64,000 bases of DNA from Atherinomorus stipes (Eukaryota; Chordata; Actinopteri; Atheriniformes; Atherinidae): NCBI GenBank assembly GCA_023101725.1, contig JALJCO010010492.1:211001-275000 (forward strand), read 5' to 3'. Numbering within the stretch: the first letter of the stretch is position 1; every line of letters starts with the position of its first letter. Below the pieces are notes generated by a model. That model made no database searches. It was not told the DNA's origin and saw only the letters and a program-made list of their open reading frames with translations. Below, piece after piece: positions 11,998-24,400 of the stretch. Made by a program: the position numbers and the translations under genes.

Positions 11998-13360
11998 TGT
12001 ACAGTAGTGGTTTATTAAGACATGAAGTGTGATTAGTTACTGCAGATTAAACGGTAACCAAACACTATAAAATGCATGCAGCTATTTTCATTCATTTACT
12101 GTATGTTCCTGTTTGTTCTGTTCTTTACTTTAGCATTGGCATTAAACAGGTCTTGTTAAAGAACAAGAACGATGCGAGTATGCACTGTGCAGAAATGACA
12201 TTTTAATCTGCTACATGGAGATGTATTTAGCTGTAACAAAACAGTATGGTTTGAGTTGATGGAAATCTGACGGCTTTGCAGGAGGTTAGTTTATCGAGTC
12301 TGTCTATAATCACACAAAAAAGTGAACTAGCATACAGCAAAGTCATGACAGCCTTGTCACTACCTCGTCATAAACTCCGGTGAGTTTTTCTAAGCTATCA
12401 GTTAGCTGGAACATGTTGGAAACTGGCTGTCATATGTATATATTTACTTTGACTTTATCTTTTTATTCTCATATGAATTTAATAAAGAGGTAGAGCTTCC
12501 TTTATACCCCACTTTCATTTCTCCTGTTTATAATCCCCTTATCTGTGGGAGTGCAATGTACATGTTCACACCATGTTTGCAAAGGTATAATGACAATATT
12601 ACAATCTACCTCAACTAATGAGTTAATGAGTTAATGCGCATGCTCTGTTAGGGGACAGGAGTGTTTATTAGGATTTTGGCTGAGTTTGTTCCCGAGCCAT
12701 GAAATTTTGCGATAAAAGTGTATTATTCAGTAATTTTTATTTGGAATTCAGAGTTTAATCTGTATCCTCTTTATTCTGACAGTGTGAAATGTTTTTGTTA
12801 CGTTGGGATTGTTAACTCGACATTTGGACCATAGATTTCCATCTTATACCTCTGCCTTAAACTACAATGAAACAAAAAATGCCTGTGATTTCCATTTTCT
12901 CTGCAGGAAACTCATTAAATTATTGTAAAATTAAAATCAATCACAAGACTGCCCCCCCAATAGCGATAGAGATCAATATCAATAGAATAAAAGAAATGGC
13001 GATCGGCAGGTAATGTCGATACTTTGGTTCATTTCTCCTCTTGAGTATGATGTCAGACACTCGTTGAGACTATCCGAGCCCTTCACTGTGGAAAAAAAGC
13101 AGGTTTTTAGGGCGAACTTAGACGCGGGGGCCAATTGCCCCATACTTACCATTAGCTGGGCTGCTAGGCTGCCTGCCGGATAAATACTGGAACCATTTTT
13201 AAAATTCCTTTCTCCATCACTTACATATATGAAAGGACCCCAGTTTTTAAAAAAAACAAAATTCCCCTTTAAAAAGAGGAAAACATCATCTGCAGACAGC
13301 TGAAAGTTCCCCAGTCTGATTGACATCTAAATTTTTATTGTCTTCTTTTCTAATATTTAA
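11998..13360. other. Unassigned AT-rich noncoding DNA
   Basis: No gene is supported. The - strand open frame at 12979-13326 has no recognisable domain. Confidence 0.35.
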
Positions 13361-13555
13361 AGGATAACTTTCTTTCTTTTTTAACCTGGATTGGTGTACA
13401 TCCATATAATGGGAGAGACGGGGCAGCCTCTCTATAAGGCATTATCTGCAGCAAAACTCCTTCATTTAATCAATACTTTTAAGTAGAATGAATGAATAAA
13501 TGAATGAGTACTATTGTCCCGTGAGTTCAGAGTTAACTCTGTAAGATACAGGCAC
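13361..13555 (+). mobile_element. TTAA-target (Kolobok-like) MITE, partial copy
   Basis: TTAA at 13357-13360 is followed by AGGATAACTTTCTTTC, and then by sequence shared with the element at about 48938-50272 (GAGACGGGGCAGCC, CATTATCTGCAGCA, GAGTACTATTGTCCCGTGAG). Here the GGGGCAGCC to CATTATCTGCAGC junction is uninterrupted, whereas in the other copy a Tc1-type MITE sits between them. TTAA targets and AGG ends fit the Kolobok superfamily; this is inference. Confidence 0.6.
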
Positions 13556-14045
13556 TACCCAAAAAAATTAGAATATCCTGAAAAGGTTAATTTATTTCTG
13601 TAATTCAACTTAAAAGGTGCAATTTACATATTGTACAGATAAATAATAAGCAAATCAATATATTTCAACGCTTTTATCTGCGTGGATGTTGCTGATTAGG
13701 ACTTGCAGCTTAAGAAAACCTCAAATTCAAAAACTAAAAAAATTTGAATATTGCATGAAATCAATTATAAAAGGATTTTAAAAGCAAAAAAGTCAGGCCT
13801 CCTAAAATAAAATCTTGCTTCTGTACTTAATACTTGGTTTTGGCCCTTTTGCATGAATGACTCCTTAACCCGGCGTGGCATGGATGCAACCAGTTTGTGG
13901 CGTATCTCAGGTGTTATGGAAGACAAACGTGCTTCCATCACAGCCTTGAGCTCTTCTTTATTGTTTGGTCTCTTCCCGTTCAGCTTTCTCATGGCAATGC
14001 CCCACAGATTTTGATGGGGTTCAGGTCAGGTGAGTTTTCGGGCCA
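13556..14045 (-). mobile_element. Tc1/mariner 3' fragment with transposase C-terminus
   Basis: The sequence begins with CCCAAAAAAATTAGAATATCC, an end shared with the MITE at 49103-49792. On the - strand 13992-13765 encodes MRKLNGKRPNNKEELKAVME and ITPEIRHKLVASMPRRV, typical of the C-terminal region of a Tc1-type transposase downstream of the catalytic Glu. The element is truncated near 14045 and the other terminal repeat is missing. Confidence 0.7.
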
Positions 14046-15470
14046 GTCAAGCTGTAACTATGTCCGTAAAGACCAGTCTCTGTTCTATTTCAATGTACTT
14101 CTAAAGCTTTCTGACCGTTGAGGGTAGTTGCGAGTATGCACAACAAAAAGGGTCAATTGAGCAACATTTAGCTCCTGGCCCCAACCAGAGGAGATGAGGG
14201 ATTTTTCTCATTCTGTCAAACCTCAGGACTGCAGGCCACTGTGAAGCACAAGTCTGAAAAAGAAGGAAAGATTTGTTGTGATGGATAGTAAAGACTGCTG
14301 CCTACATGTTCATGACTTGACTATGACGTGCATACGTATATAGAGTTTAGCAAACTGCTGAGATGAGGTAACTAAATAGGCAACTTTACATGTGTGAAAG
14401 CCTGATGCTTCCCCATCCGTCATCACCTCATGTCAATCGAGAGTGAAGTGCAGCCGGGAGTACTTAAAGCTCTCAAGTGGTTTATTTCCAGAAGTGTTGC
14501 GTTATCAGAAAAGTTGTTCCCGTGTAAAAGGCCCAGATACGTTGACGAGACCACACGTACTGTACGGCTGACAGGACCGGCTCTTCTTTTAGCTTTTAAT
14601 GGACGCCTTTGTGTTCGTCAGCAGCCAAATTAAGAGTTTTCTTTGGGTCTGAGCCGCCTTGTAGTAACAGTTTGAGACTCGCACGCGGGTTTTCATCTCG
14701 GAGTGTTGGTGTTAATGGCGCTGACTCATAATGGCTCCCTGTTCATAGCACTTTGAACTCGGCACTAATGAATGGCATGTGTGCGGGTGGGTTGTGAGTG
14801 GAAGGTGCAGCAGAGCGGTGGGCCTCGCTGCTCTGTGCAGTAGGTGGTCTCGGCTGCTGGTGTGTGTGTATTGTGCTGTAAATGGTGGTATTTCTTCTGA
14901 TCCCTGGAGGGGTTTTTCTACATGTGCATGGTGGGGCTTAATGCCACACACTGGAGCTCAGTCATCGGTGCCCTCCCATAGAGCTTCGGTCAGACTGATG
15001 TAGATGGTGGAAGTTGGCATCACATCAGAGGTTGCACGCTCTGACTGAGGAGCAGCGCTGGTGAGATCCCTACCCTCCACTCCACAATCTGGTCAAACTC
15101 TGGATAAACTGGTTCCTTCGGCATTATGAATGCTTTTCTTGGTACGATGGTCGGCAGAAATAATCACAATTTTTATGCGTAGTTTCCTAAACAATAGCTG
15201 GGTTTCCGAGCAGCGTCACAGATAGGATGGACGCGCAACCAGGGGGCAAGAAAACACAGGAAAAGCATCACTGAACTATGAGAAGACGTGTGTTTACATG
15301 CAAGAATCGACTTTTAATGCAGATGAGGTCAATTTATGACGTGAAAGTGTCGGGGAAATATAATGTTTGAGTCCTGGTATTTGTTCGGTCACAAAAATCA
15401 GAACATTAATGCATGTAAACAGTTACCATGGTGATAACAGGACAGTAGGAGTGACTCTCTTCAGAACACC
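14046..15470. other. Unassigned noncoding DNA
   Basis: No supported exon, RNA gene or element boundary. The stretch 14400-15010 is relatively GC-rich and low in repeats; its open frames on both strands are short and lack family signatures. Confidence 0.3.
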
Positions 15471-17166
15471 CTGGAAAGAAATGCTTTTAAAGCGATAATA
15501 AATAATATTGATGAGTAAAGTAAACATAAATAAGATTAAAAACGTATTTTAATTATCAAATAATTTAACCCTCATACCTCCCTAAGAAAAAGTTGCATTA
15601 AGCTTCTTAAGGGCACACACTGGCCAATGTCCGTTAATAGCCTGTAAATATTATCTAAAAATGAAAATTAGCCCTTTCTTTCATGTCTGTCATCACAGAC
15701 TTCTGGCCTAACCAGGACTAGCAAAAAATCAATGAGTTTTAAAATTTTAACCCTTTAAATTCTACTTTGCATACACAGTGCTCCAACTTCCAAAAACTGA
15801 AAATGGGGTTAAAATAAATGTGATTAATGCAAAAAAAAAAAAAAGAAAAAAAAAGAAAATGTGCAGGATTATCAGAGCCCTGGAGTATTTAAAAAAGGTA
15901 TAAAAAATGTTTTTTGATGCATCTTTACTTTTTTTTGTGTTAAAGTTACATTAAGCTTCGTAAGGGCATGGACTGGCCAATGGCCAGTAAATATTATCTA
16001 AAAATTAAAAGTTGAAATATTTTTTTAATGATTGTCATCACTGACTTCTGGCTAACCATCAATACCAAAAAAAATCAATGACTTTCAAAATTTTAACCCT
16101 TTAAGTTCCAGTTTGTACACACAATGTTCCCATTGCCTAAAACTGAAAAGTGGGTCAAAATAGGTTAAAAATAGCCTGTATGTGGTTAGCATACCTAAGC
16201 ATAGATTATAGCAACCACAATTAAAAAAGCTCAATGGGAAGTTGTTTCAAGATAAAATGCAAAAAAAAATGTGGGAAAAATTCCAGTTTGAACAGGAATG
16301 ACAGCATTACAGAGGGAACTAAATTCCCTGCAAAAGACCGACCTAAATAATTAGCTGCCTTTTATGCATGTGATCTGACTGATAAAAATGCTTTACAAAA
16401 ACCCCCAAAACTCCAAAATTACAAATTTCAGACCCTTTCACGCTCACATAACCTCACATGAAAGAAGAAAAAAGATTGTTTACTTCATTGGATGTGTTCT
16501 GCATGTTTGAGTTTTTGAAGGACACAGATTTGCTGAAATAGCATTGAAGTCTATGGGTTTTTTCATCACTGAGATAAAAAGCGGGGCCCCTTTTGAGTAA
16601 ATGGTCTTATGTCATGGAAAACAGTTCAAACTACATCACTGAAGTGTAGAGCAAGTGTGTGAAGCAAAAAAAAATTATCCTAAAAATTTATTCTGAAATG
16701 GCATTTGATCATAGAAAGGTCCTTTTCAATGCAAGTCGATGTGGCACGGATTGGCACTAAGGAGGAAATTAGGTATATTTTTATTAGAGACCTTAGAAAA
16801 AGAGTTAGGCAACCCATCTTCTAGAATATCATGAGTCAAGCCAAAATACACACCTTGACCAAGTTTTATGCTGTTTGCATTAGTAGAAAAAAAGTAACAA
16901 CATAAAAGGTCACTCACTACCCCTTCAGAAAGCTTAAGAAACAATGAGGGTTAAGTACAGGTTAAGATTATTTACACTTATTCAGTGGAAAATGTTCAAA
17001 TATAAAATTATATAGTAATATTATGAATTTACCAAAACATAATATGCAATAACCTACATTAAAGTACTGAAAGATACCAAAACAACATCATCATCACTAC
17101 AGTAGCAGCATCATCATGACATCTGATAGGCTACCACCATCATGTGACACAGAAGCTAGAATCTGG
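15471..17166 (+). repeat. Dispersed repeat, interrupted copy (inverted partner at 19577-19862)
   Basis: The segments 15471-15568 and 16951-17166 together match, in reverse orientation, the continuous stretch 19577-19862 (landmarks: TTACCAAAACATAA, CACAGAAGCTAGAATCTG, GGAAAGAAATGCTTTTAAA). The interruption is the TTAA-flanked element at 15569-16950. The family of this host repeat is unknown to me. Confidence 0.7.
15569..16950. mobile_element. piggyBac-like nonautonomous element with TTAA target duplication
   Basis: The ends are CCCTCATACCTCC at 15569 and CAATGAGGG at 16950, each bordered by TTAA (15565-15568 and 16951-16954). The other copy of the host repeat has a single TTAA at exactly this point (19771-19774), so the insertion and its target duplication are directly verified. 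CCCT ends with TTAA target fit piggyBac. No transposase could be read in the 1382 bp. Internal near-duplicated segments (TTAAGCTTCTTAAGGGCA and TTAAGCTTCGTAAGGGCA, at about 15598 and 15951) point to an internal direct repeat of about 350 bp. Confidence 0.8.
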
Positions 17167-17224
17167 CTGCTTTCACATCATTTTGCTGCCTTAAACTCTC
17201 AGAAGTGGAAACAAATTGCGTGTT

Positions 17225-17331
17225 TTGTATCTGTACAGTGGTATCGGGATACTCAAAGTATTGATTCAGATATTTTGTCTGGCTGGTATCGAAGTATCGA
17301 CTCCAGGGTATCGATATGACCATCCCTAATA
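17225..17331. mobile_element. Right end of a hAT-like repeat
   Basis: GTATCGGGATACTC, GTATCGAAGTATCGACTCC and the terminal CGATATGACCATCCCTAA are typical of the palindromic ends of the TAGGG MITEs in this window. I could not find a convincing left end or target duplication. Confidence 0.45.
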
Positions 17332-19200
17332 AAATTCCATAAAAAACCCTCTCAGGTCTTATGAGTTTCATTCATTTCATTTAATATTAACAAAACTTGT
17401 GTAATTTTATGTCTGCCAGCTCTCCCCCGACATCAGACACATGACAGCTTCACCCAGACTCAAAACCCATCTATGTCATTTTATCACATTCCTATTGTTC
17501 TTAACTTGTTTGGTTTTTTGGCTTCTTTGTTGTTGAATTTCTGTGTTTTATTGTTTTGCTGTAAAGTGACTTTGGGTGGTTTGAAAGGCGCGATCACATA
17601 AAATGTAATATTATTATTCAGTACTCCAGTGTTCAGTACTCCACATGCATCCAGTAAACAGTGAGCTGTGTTCATGTGATTGGATCATAAATATTTAAGT
17701 GTGCTGCATTTAACCTGGTTGTTTTAGCCTAGATTACCCTACCTTATATTTTCCTCAACTATATTTATAAGTTCTCTGTAAAGGGAATAAACCTTCAATT
17801 TTGTAAATTTCCAGTTAATTCCCGTGGAAAGTTTCCAACGTTGAAAATTGCCAGAATTTTGCAGCGCTGATCTGGAGCTGTGAATATCAGCCCTCCAGTC
17901 TCTGCTGGGATCGTTTTCAAAGGAAAGGTTGGGTGTAATTTGCCCTGCAGCTCTGTTTGCATTTCTCATTGTTTGTTGCTTTTCAGCTGCACTTTATTGA
18001 CCTTGTTTGCATATTACACAACTTCTAAGCTGCCGTGCTAGCTGGAAGATACGTTTGCAGGGAAGCGCTGGACGCAGGAGGAGCACAATTAAACTGATTG
18101 ATCTACATTGTCAAACTAATTGTGAAACATTGTCTAATGATTTGCGTTGAGAACAGAAAGTCACAGAGCTGGTTAAAAATGACTGGCCCTGTCGCTGATA
18201 CATTTTTAACCCTGACGGCTCACCCCCCCAGGTTGAATCTTTCGACCCTATCATGCCCCCACACACTGAATGATGCAACCAACACCCCCTGCAGTAGAGT
18301 TTTGTCTGTCCATGCTGGCATAGACCCTCGTATCTCACCAGCATGTCATAAATCAGACTCGCCGTGGAAACGAAAGCCTGACAGTCAGAAAATAGTTTTT
18401 CCTTCCTCTTTCTTTTTATTTCTTTTTTTGTCTTTATGCTTCCTGAACTGTGTTCTTAAAATGAAGAGCAGCCATCTGATGCTGTCTGCGGGTAAACACA
18501 CTCAGGTTTACTGAATAAACATACATGGAGCCTAAAATGCTGATTTCTTACTGTTTAAAAGCTCTGTGGGAATGACAATGATCCAACTGCAGCTTCTGGA
18601 CCTGCCTCCGCCGCCGCCGGAACCTGGTTCTGATTGGTTTAACCTTTCACCGACGCAAACTCCGATTGTTGGACGGGACTGCCCCCCAGTAAAAAATCCA
18701 TTTAGGTGTTTTAAACAGGCTACAAAATTATTTCAAACAGCCGTGGTGTTTCCTTTTGCAGTTAGGCTGATGTTCATAAACCTGGACAGGCTGATATCTG
18801 ACTGCTGCAACAAAGTAACACAAACGTGTTGCAGCCACAAGTTATTCGACTCAGATAAATATAAAGCTTAGTTATACCAAGACTTTCACAAATCCTTTAT
18901 TGGACTTATTGGTGTGTATCAACCTTTCCACATGCTCCCTTTGCACTCCCCCCTCATGTTATCCATGAGTTGTTATCTATATATATATATATATATATAT
19001 ATGGTCATATATAATATTTATTTCTACCCCCATCTAAAAAAAAAAAGTTTCTATTTCTTTTATTTCTTTTAAATTTATTCAACAAGGCAAAGCATTTATG
19101 TTTTTTTTATATTTGAGCCTGGACATTTACCAGATTACTGTCCTCTATGTTGCACCTTAACAGGCAAATAACATTCTGTCTACTACAGTACAGTACAAGC
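17332..19200. other. Unassigned noncoding DNA with a short (TA)n tract
   Basis: A (TA)n run lies at 18978-19002. The + strand open frame at 18098-18514 has no recognisable domain and a low-complexity tail; I do not regard it as a gene. Confidence 0.35.
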
Positions 19201-19569
19201 TCATTTAATTAGCGCCAACAACACGCTGTTTCAATACTCTGAAATTAGACTTGATCAGATCTGCACAGCGTTCAGTAACTTTGAGCGAAATAAAGGCAAA
19301 TGCCACGAGATCCTCCGTTATTGCAGTCTTCTCGGTGGCGAACTTGTCCGGCTCCACCCCCGACGACTCACGCAGCTCTCGTCTGACCACTAAGTCAGAC
19401 GGTAGACAGACGCAGTCAATCCGAACGAGCCTAAAATCTCACGAGATTTCACAAAATTTCGCAAGATTTTGTTAGTAAAATAGTTACCACGTTTTTAAAT
19501 ATCAATATGATATCTGCATATGAAAATATTGTGATATTTCAATGTATCGATATATTTTTCCTACCCCTA
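19200..19569. mobile_element. hAT-like repeat remnant
   Basis: The right end, ATCGATATATTTTTCCTACCCCTA at 19546-19569, has the ATCGATA...CCCTA form of this family, and the interior carries the repeated CACGAGATTTCACAAAATTTC motif also seen near 25910-26010 and 46930-47030. The left boundary is not clear. Confidence 0.5.
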
Positions 19570-19576
19570 CTATCAG

Positions 19577-19862
19577 ATTCTAGCTTCTGTGTCACATGAT
19601 GGCGGTAGCCTATCAGATGTCATGATAATGCTGCTACTGATAGTGATGATTTTTTTCTTTTTTACTTTAATGCAGGTTATTGCAGGTTATGTTTTGGTAA
19701 ATTTAGAATATTACTATTCTATTTTATATTTGAACATTTTACACTGAATAAAGTTAAATATGACTTGTACTTAAGTTATTTGATAATTGAAAGTTTTAAT
19801 CTCCTTTTTGTTCAATTTACTCATCATATATTATTGTTTTAAAAGCATTTCTTTCCAGTACT
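19577..19862 (-). repeat. Dispersed repeat, uninterrupted copy with empty TTAA site
   Basis: This stretch matches 15471-15568 plus 16951-17166 in reverse orientation. It has a single TTAA (19771-19774) where the other copy carries a 1382-bp insertion. Confidence 0.7.
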
Positions 19863-20682
19863 TCTGTTCTCAAGGTTTACTTGCATATAACGGTTTAGTT
19901 TAGGTTTACTTTTATAAATTACATGATGTAAACATTCTGCGCATGTCAGACTGGACCATTCCGCTTAAATGTTGGCGCATGGACACACCACTTCACTAAA
20001 ACTTAATTACACAATATTTTACACAGAAATAATGATACGTGAAAGTGTTGCAATTATTCAGCTTGACCTTTATAAATCAAAGCAGCACAAAATGACTCAA
20101 CATCTAGAAAACTCTGAGTCACCGTTTACCCTTGGGGTACTTCGAGGCACTCCAGAGGGTACGTGAGATTTTTAAATATCTATGTATGCTTTTTTAATGA
20201 ATGAAAAAAATCCTTCAATAAAAGTTTTCTAATACAGATTTCAGTAAATAAAAGTGTACGTTCATAAGCTGAGTTTAAAACCTGTCTTCCACATACAGCC
20301 TGTTAACGTACGAGCCAAATGACATCAACCGTCAATCACGGTTACCATGATAAGCTTCAACCATGACTCCATTGTTTGCACTAATAGAAATCTGACAGAA
20401 AAGAAAGTGGCCAAGGGCCAAAAAGGGTAAAGTCACCATTGTTTTGCACAATCCCAGTTTAATAAGCCACAAATGACCTGCAGTATCTTTTAAAAAACTA
20501 TTTTTCCAACTAAAAATACTTTGCGGTAGGGGTACTAGGCTGAAAATGTGTTTCACAAAGGATGAGAACCACTGCTCTAAGACATCAAACAAAATGAAAT
20601 AAATCCGATAAAATACACAAATCTACAAGAAATAAATGAGTTGAGGCTGCGGAGAAATCAAAGTACTCTCACTAACACTGAT
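19863..20682. other. Unassigned AT-rich noncoding DNA
   Basis: Nothing recognisable. Confidence 0.3.
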
Positions 20683-20830
20683 ATCTAACCAGCCAATCAC
20701 ATGGCAGCATTTCAACACATCTAGCTGTGTAGAGAAAGGTTTGAAGAAGAGGAAATATGAGCAGCAGTTGTCTGGACCAGAATGTCTGGCTGATGTCAGA
20801 AGTACCTTCTAGTACTACGATGGTGGCTCT
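20683..20830 (+). mobile_element. Tc1 remnant, internally deleted
   Basis: CCAGCCAATCACATGGCAGC matches the region just inside the left end of the 611-2206 element. The sequence then jumps to GAGCAGCAGTTGTCTGG and GGCTGATGTCAGAAG, which correspond to about 1304-1355 of that element, so roughly 550 bp are missing. Confidence 0.65.
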
Positions 20831-21454
20831 GATAAAGTAGTGTGTTTTAAAAGAAGGACCCAGCCTGAGAGGCTTATTTACGAAATCCTGCGACTCTAAC
20901 GACAGATTGGTGCAACATTATCACAATTTAGAAAACGTGAATTTGTGTTTATTCAGAGAGAAAACTCCCTCTGAGGCTGCAGCCATGTGGATTTCACAAC
21001 CAGCTTCTTAGAAACTGTACTCAAAGCTTCCTGTTTCCTATGAAGTAGTTTTGGTAAAAGCAAATATGTGTCCCAAGAAGGTATTTGCAGAACTGTTACA
21101 GGAAGTGTTGTTTTTTTATGAGGGACGCAGACAAACGGTTGTAAAAGTAAGCGGGAGAGTGATACTGGAGCCAGAGCTCCCACGTGGACGGCGCGATGTG
21201 TCCGGGCTTGATCCAGTCTGGGAATGATTAACAGGAGGTGGAACCACATCTCAGACCCTCACAGCTGATCTCTAGTACTGAAATCTTTGCACTGCCAGTG
21301 TCAAGATACTAGATTACATACAGTAACTAGTACAGGACATACTTGTCCACCAGCATATTTTACCTACTGCCCTGAAGAAAGCAAATGTCATTCTTCCTCT
21401 GTTTGCCGTCGCCTCATTCTTCACATTCTCACTGTCCCTTGTTCCTCTTCACAG
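20831..21454. other. Intron or flank upstream of gng12 coding exon 1
   Basis: No element recognised. The last part ends in a pyrimidine-rich tract and CAG (TTCCTCTTCACAG, 21442-21454), a good splice acceptor for the first coding exon. Confidence 0.5.
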
Positions 21455-21470
21455 CGCTGCGTTGTCCAGG

Positions 21471-24400
21471 ATGTCTTCGAAGCTTCACAGCTCCAACAAC
21501 ATAGCCCTCGCCCGGCGGACGGTGCAGCAGCTGAGAATAGAGGCCAGCATCGAGAGGATAAAGGTACACTCACTACTACTGAGTAGTTCCTCCTGCATCC
21601 ACAGGTGCTGAAGATTTTCTTTCCATTTAAACTAATGCCCAAGTATTACTACATCACACTCAGTACATGGATCAAGCTTCCAAATTTCAGGTGTGAAGTT
21701 CAACTGTACCGCCCGCCCATGAGGGGACACGGAAAAAGCTATGTTAATGTCTTTTAGTCACGACAAAGTACTCACAAGAAAGGATCTGGGGCTCACGACG
21801 AGGTACTCACGAGAAAGTACCTGGAGCTCACGACAAAGTACTCTTGAGAAAGTACCTGGTGCTCACGAGATAGTACTCATAAGAAAGTACCTGTTGCTTT
21901 CGAAAATGTACTCATGAGAAAGTACCTGGAGCTCATGACAAAGTACCTAGTGCTCATGACATAGTACTCCTGAGAAAGTACCTGGTGCTTACAAAAAGTA
22001 CTCACAAGAAAGTACCTGGTGCTTACGAAAAAGTACTCACAAGAAAGTACCTGGAGCTCATGACAAAGTACTTATGAGAAAGTACCTGGTGCTCATGACA
22101 AAGTACCTAGTGCTCATGACATAGTACTCCTGAGAATGTACGTGGTGCTTAAGCCCAAAGGTCTCAGCAAGAAGGATACACAGCTCTAACCAAAAATACT
22201 CACAAGAAAGTACCTGGAGCTCATGACAAAGTACTTATGAGAAAGTACCTGGTGCTCATGACATAGTACTCACGAGAAAGTACCTGGTGCTCACGACATA
22301 GTATCTCATAAGAAAGTACCTGTTGCTTATGAAAATGTACTCATGAGAAAAGTACCTGGAGCTCATGACAAAGTACCTAGTGCTCATGACATAGTACTCC
22401 TGAGAAAGTACCTGGTGCTTATCAAAAAGTACTCACAAGAAAGTACCTGGTGCTTACGAAAAAGTACTCACAAGAAAGTACCTGGAGCTCATGACAAAGT
22501 ACTTATGAGAAAGTACCTGGTGCTCATGACAAAGTACTTATGAGAAAGTACCTGGTGCTCATGACAAAGTACCTAGTGCTCATGACATTGTACTCCTGAG
22601 AAAGTACCTGGTGCTTACAAAAAGTACTCACAAGAAAGTAACTGGTGCTTACAAAAAGTACTCACAAGAAAGTACCTGGAGCTCATGAAAAAGTACTCAC
22701 AAGAAAGTACCTGGAGCTCATGACAAAGTACCTAGTGCTCATGACATAGTACTCTGAGAAAGTACCTGGTGCTCATGACAAAGTACTCTATGAGAAAGTA
22801 CCTGGTGCTCATGACAAAGTACCTAGTGCTCATGACATAGTACTCCTGAGAAAGTACCTGGTGCTTACAAAAAGTACTCACAAGAAAGTAACTGGTGCTT
22901 ACAAAAAAGTACTCACAAGAAAGTACCTGGAGCTCATGACAAAGTACTTATGAGAAAGTACCTGGTGCTCATGACAAAGTACCTAGTGCTCATGACATAG
23001 TACTCCTGAGAAAGTACCTGGTGCTTACAAAAAGTACTCACAAGAAAGTAACTGGTGCTTACAAGAAAGTACTCACAAGAAAGTACCTGGAGCTCATGAC
23101 AAAGTACTTATGAGAAAGTACCTGGTGCTCATGACATAGTACTCACGAGAAGGTACCTGGTGCTCACGACAAAGTACTCACAAGAAAGTACCTGGAGCTC
23201 ATGAAAAAGAAACTCGCAAGCAAGTACTCATGACAGTACTCACAAGAAAGTATCTGATGCTCACCAGAAAGTACTTGGTGCCAACGAAAAAGTACTCACG
23301 AGAAAGTATCTGATGCTGACGAGATAGTACCCGGGGCTCACCACAGAGTACCTGTGTAGTGTTCTACTTCGTTATAATCTAAGGAGGACGTTGCGCCGCT
23401 ATGATGTCACACTTTTACGTAACCGAAGCGTCTGTTGGTATCTGCTTACACACCGCGTACCAGGTGAGGGGACGGTTGCTGTGGAAACACAACAGAAATC
23501 AAGGTTTACCGCGCCGTCCCGTTCTGATCAGACCCGTCATGAAAACAAAGCTGCAGTAATATTTCTCATTCCTGTAAAAGGACAACGTAAAGATGACATC
23601 ACAAAGTGAAACCTGGCCGTGTTTTTGGAGGCAGCTGCTGGTTTCTGAGGTAATTACAAACGGCTTGAATATTCTCCCAGTCAGAGTTTCAGAACTGGAT
23701 GCTTTGGAGCAGCAGATGCTGAATGTGACAGAAGTTCAGTTACTGTTTACCAGTAAACTGATTTCTTTGTGTCTGTATCGGGGATTTCCGTTAATCGCAG
23801 CATCAAACGCCACGATCAGTTCAGTAATATCATCACTTTCCGTAAAAGATCTTGTCTGAACCAGAACGGCAGATCAGCGCAACTTCAGCATGGAACGAAA
23901 AGTTGTTGGTAAATCAAATTGGGTCATTGTGGAGCCCCCCTCTCTAAGTCAGTGAAATGAGTCCTGAGTTGAATTCTTTTAATATCCAAAAATACTTAGT
24001 GGTATATTTGTCTTGTACTTCTCTTTTTTTGCTGATGGGAAAATTGATCCAATCTTTGACTCGAAAACTGTAACCGATCCATGAGTTCATTGATCCGTTG
24101 CACCATTACCCACAACATACAGGGAACATGAAATTTGCTGATAAAACTGGCACCACACAACTTAAACATGATATTTTGAGTAAAGTGCCAGTCTGAGACA
24201 TAAAATTACACATGAGGGCTGGGTCATATACCTTTCACAGTAATACCGGTGTAACGTTTAGGGAATGATAAGAAACGGGAATATCACGATAGAATATGGG
24301 TGAAACAAACGTGCGCACTGCTGTTGTTTTGATACTTCCTCCTCCTCCTCGGTCTGGCTGCGACTAAGGAGGAGGAAGGCAAAAGCAGCGCTTGCTTAAA

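Noticed and set aside
18098..18514. 138-residue + strand open frame
   Set aside because: Low-complexity hydrophobic tail from a TTTCTTTTT tract and no family match recognised.
22343..22543. 66-residue open frame in the gng12 intron
   Set aside because: It is the GTAC minisatellite in one frame.
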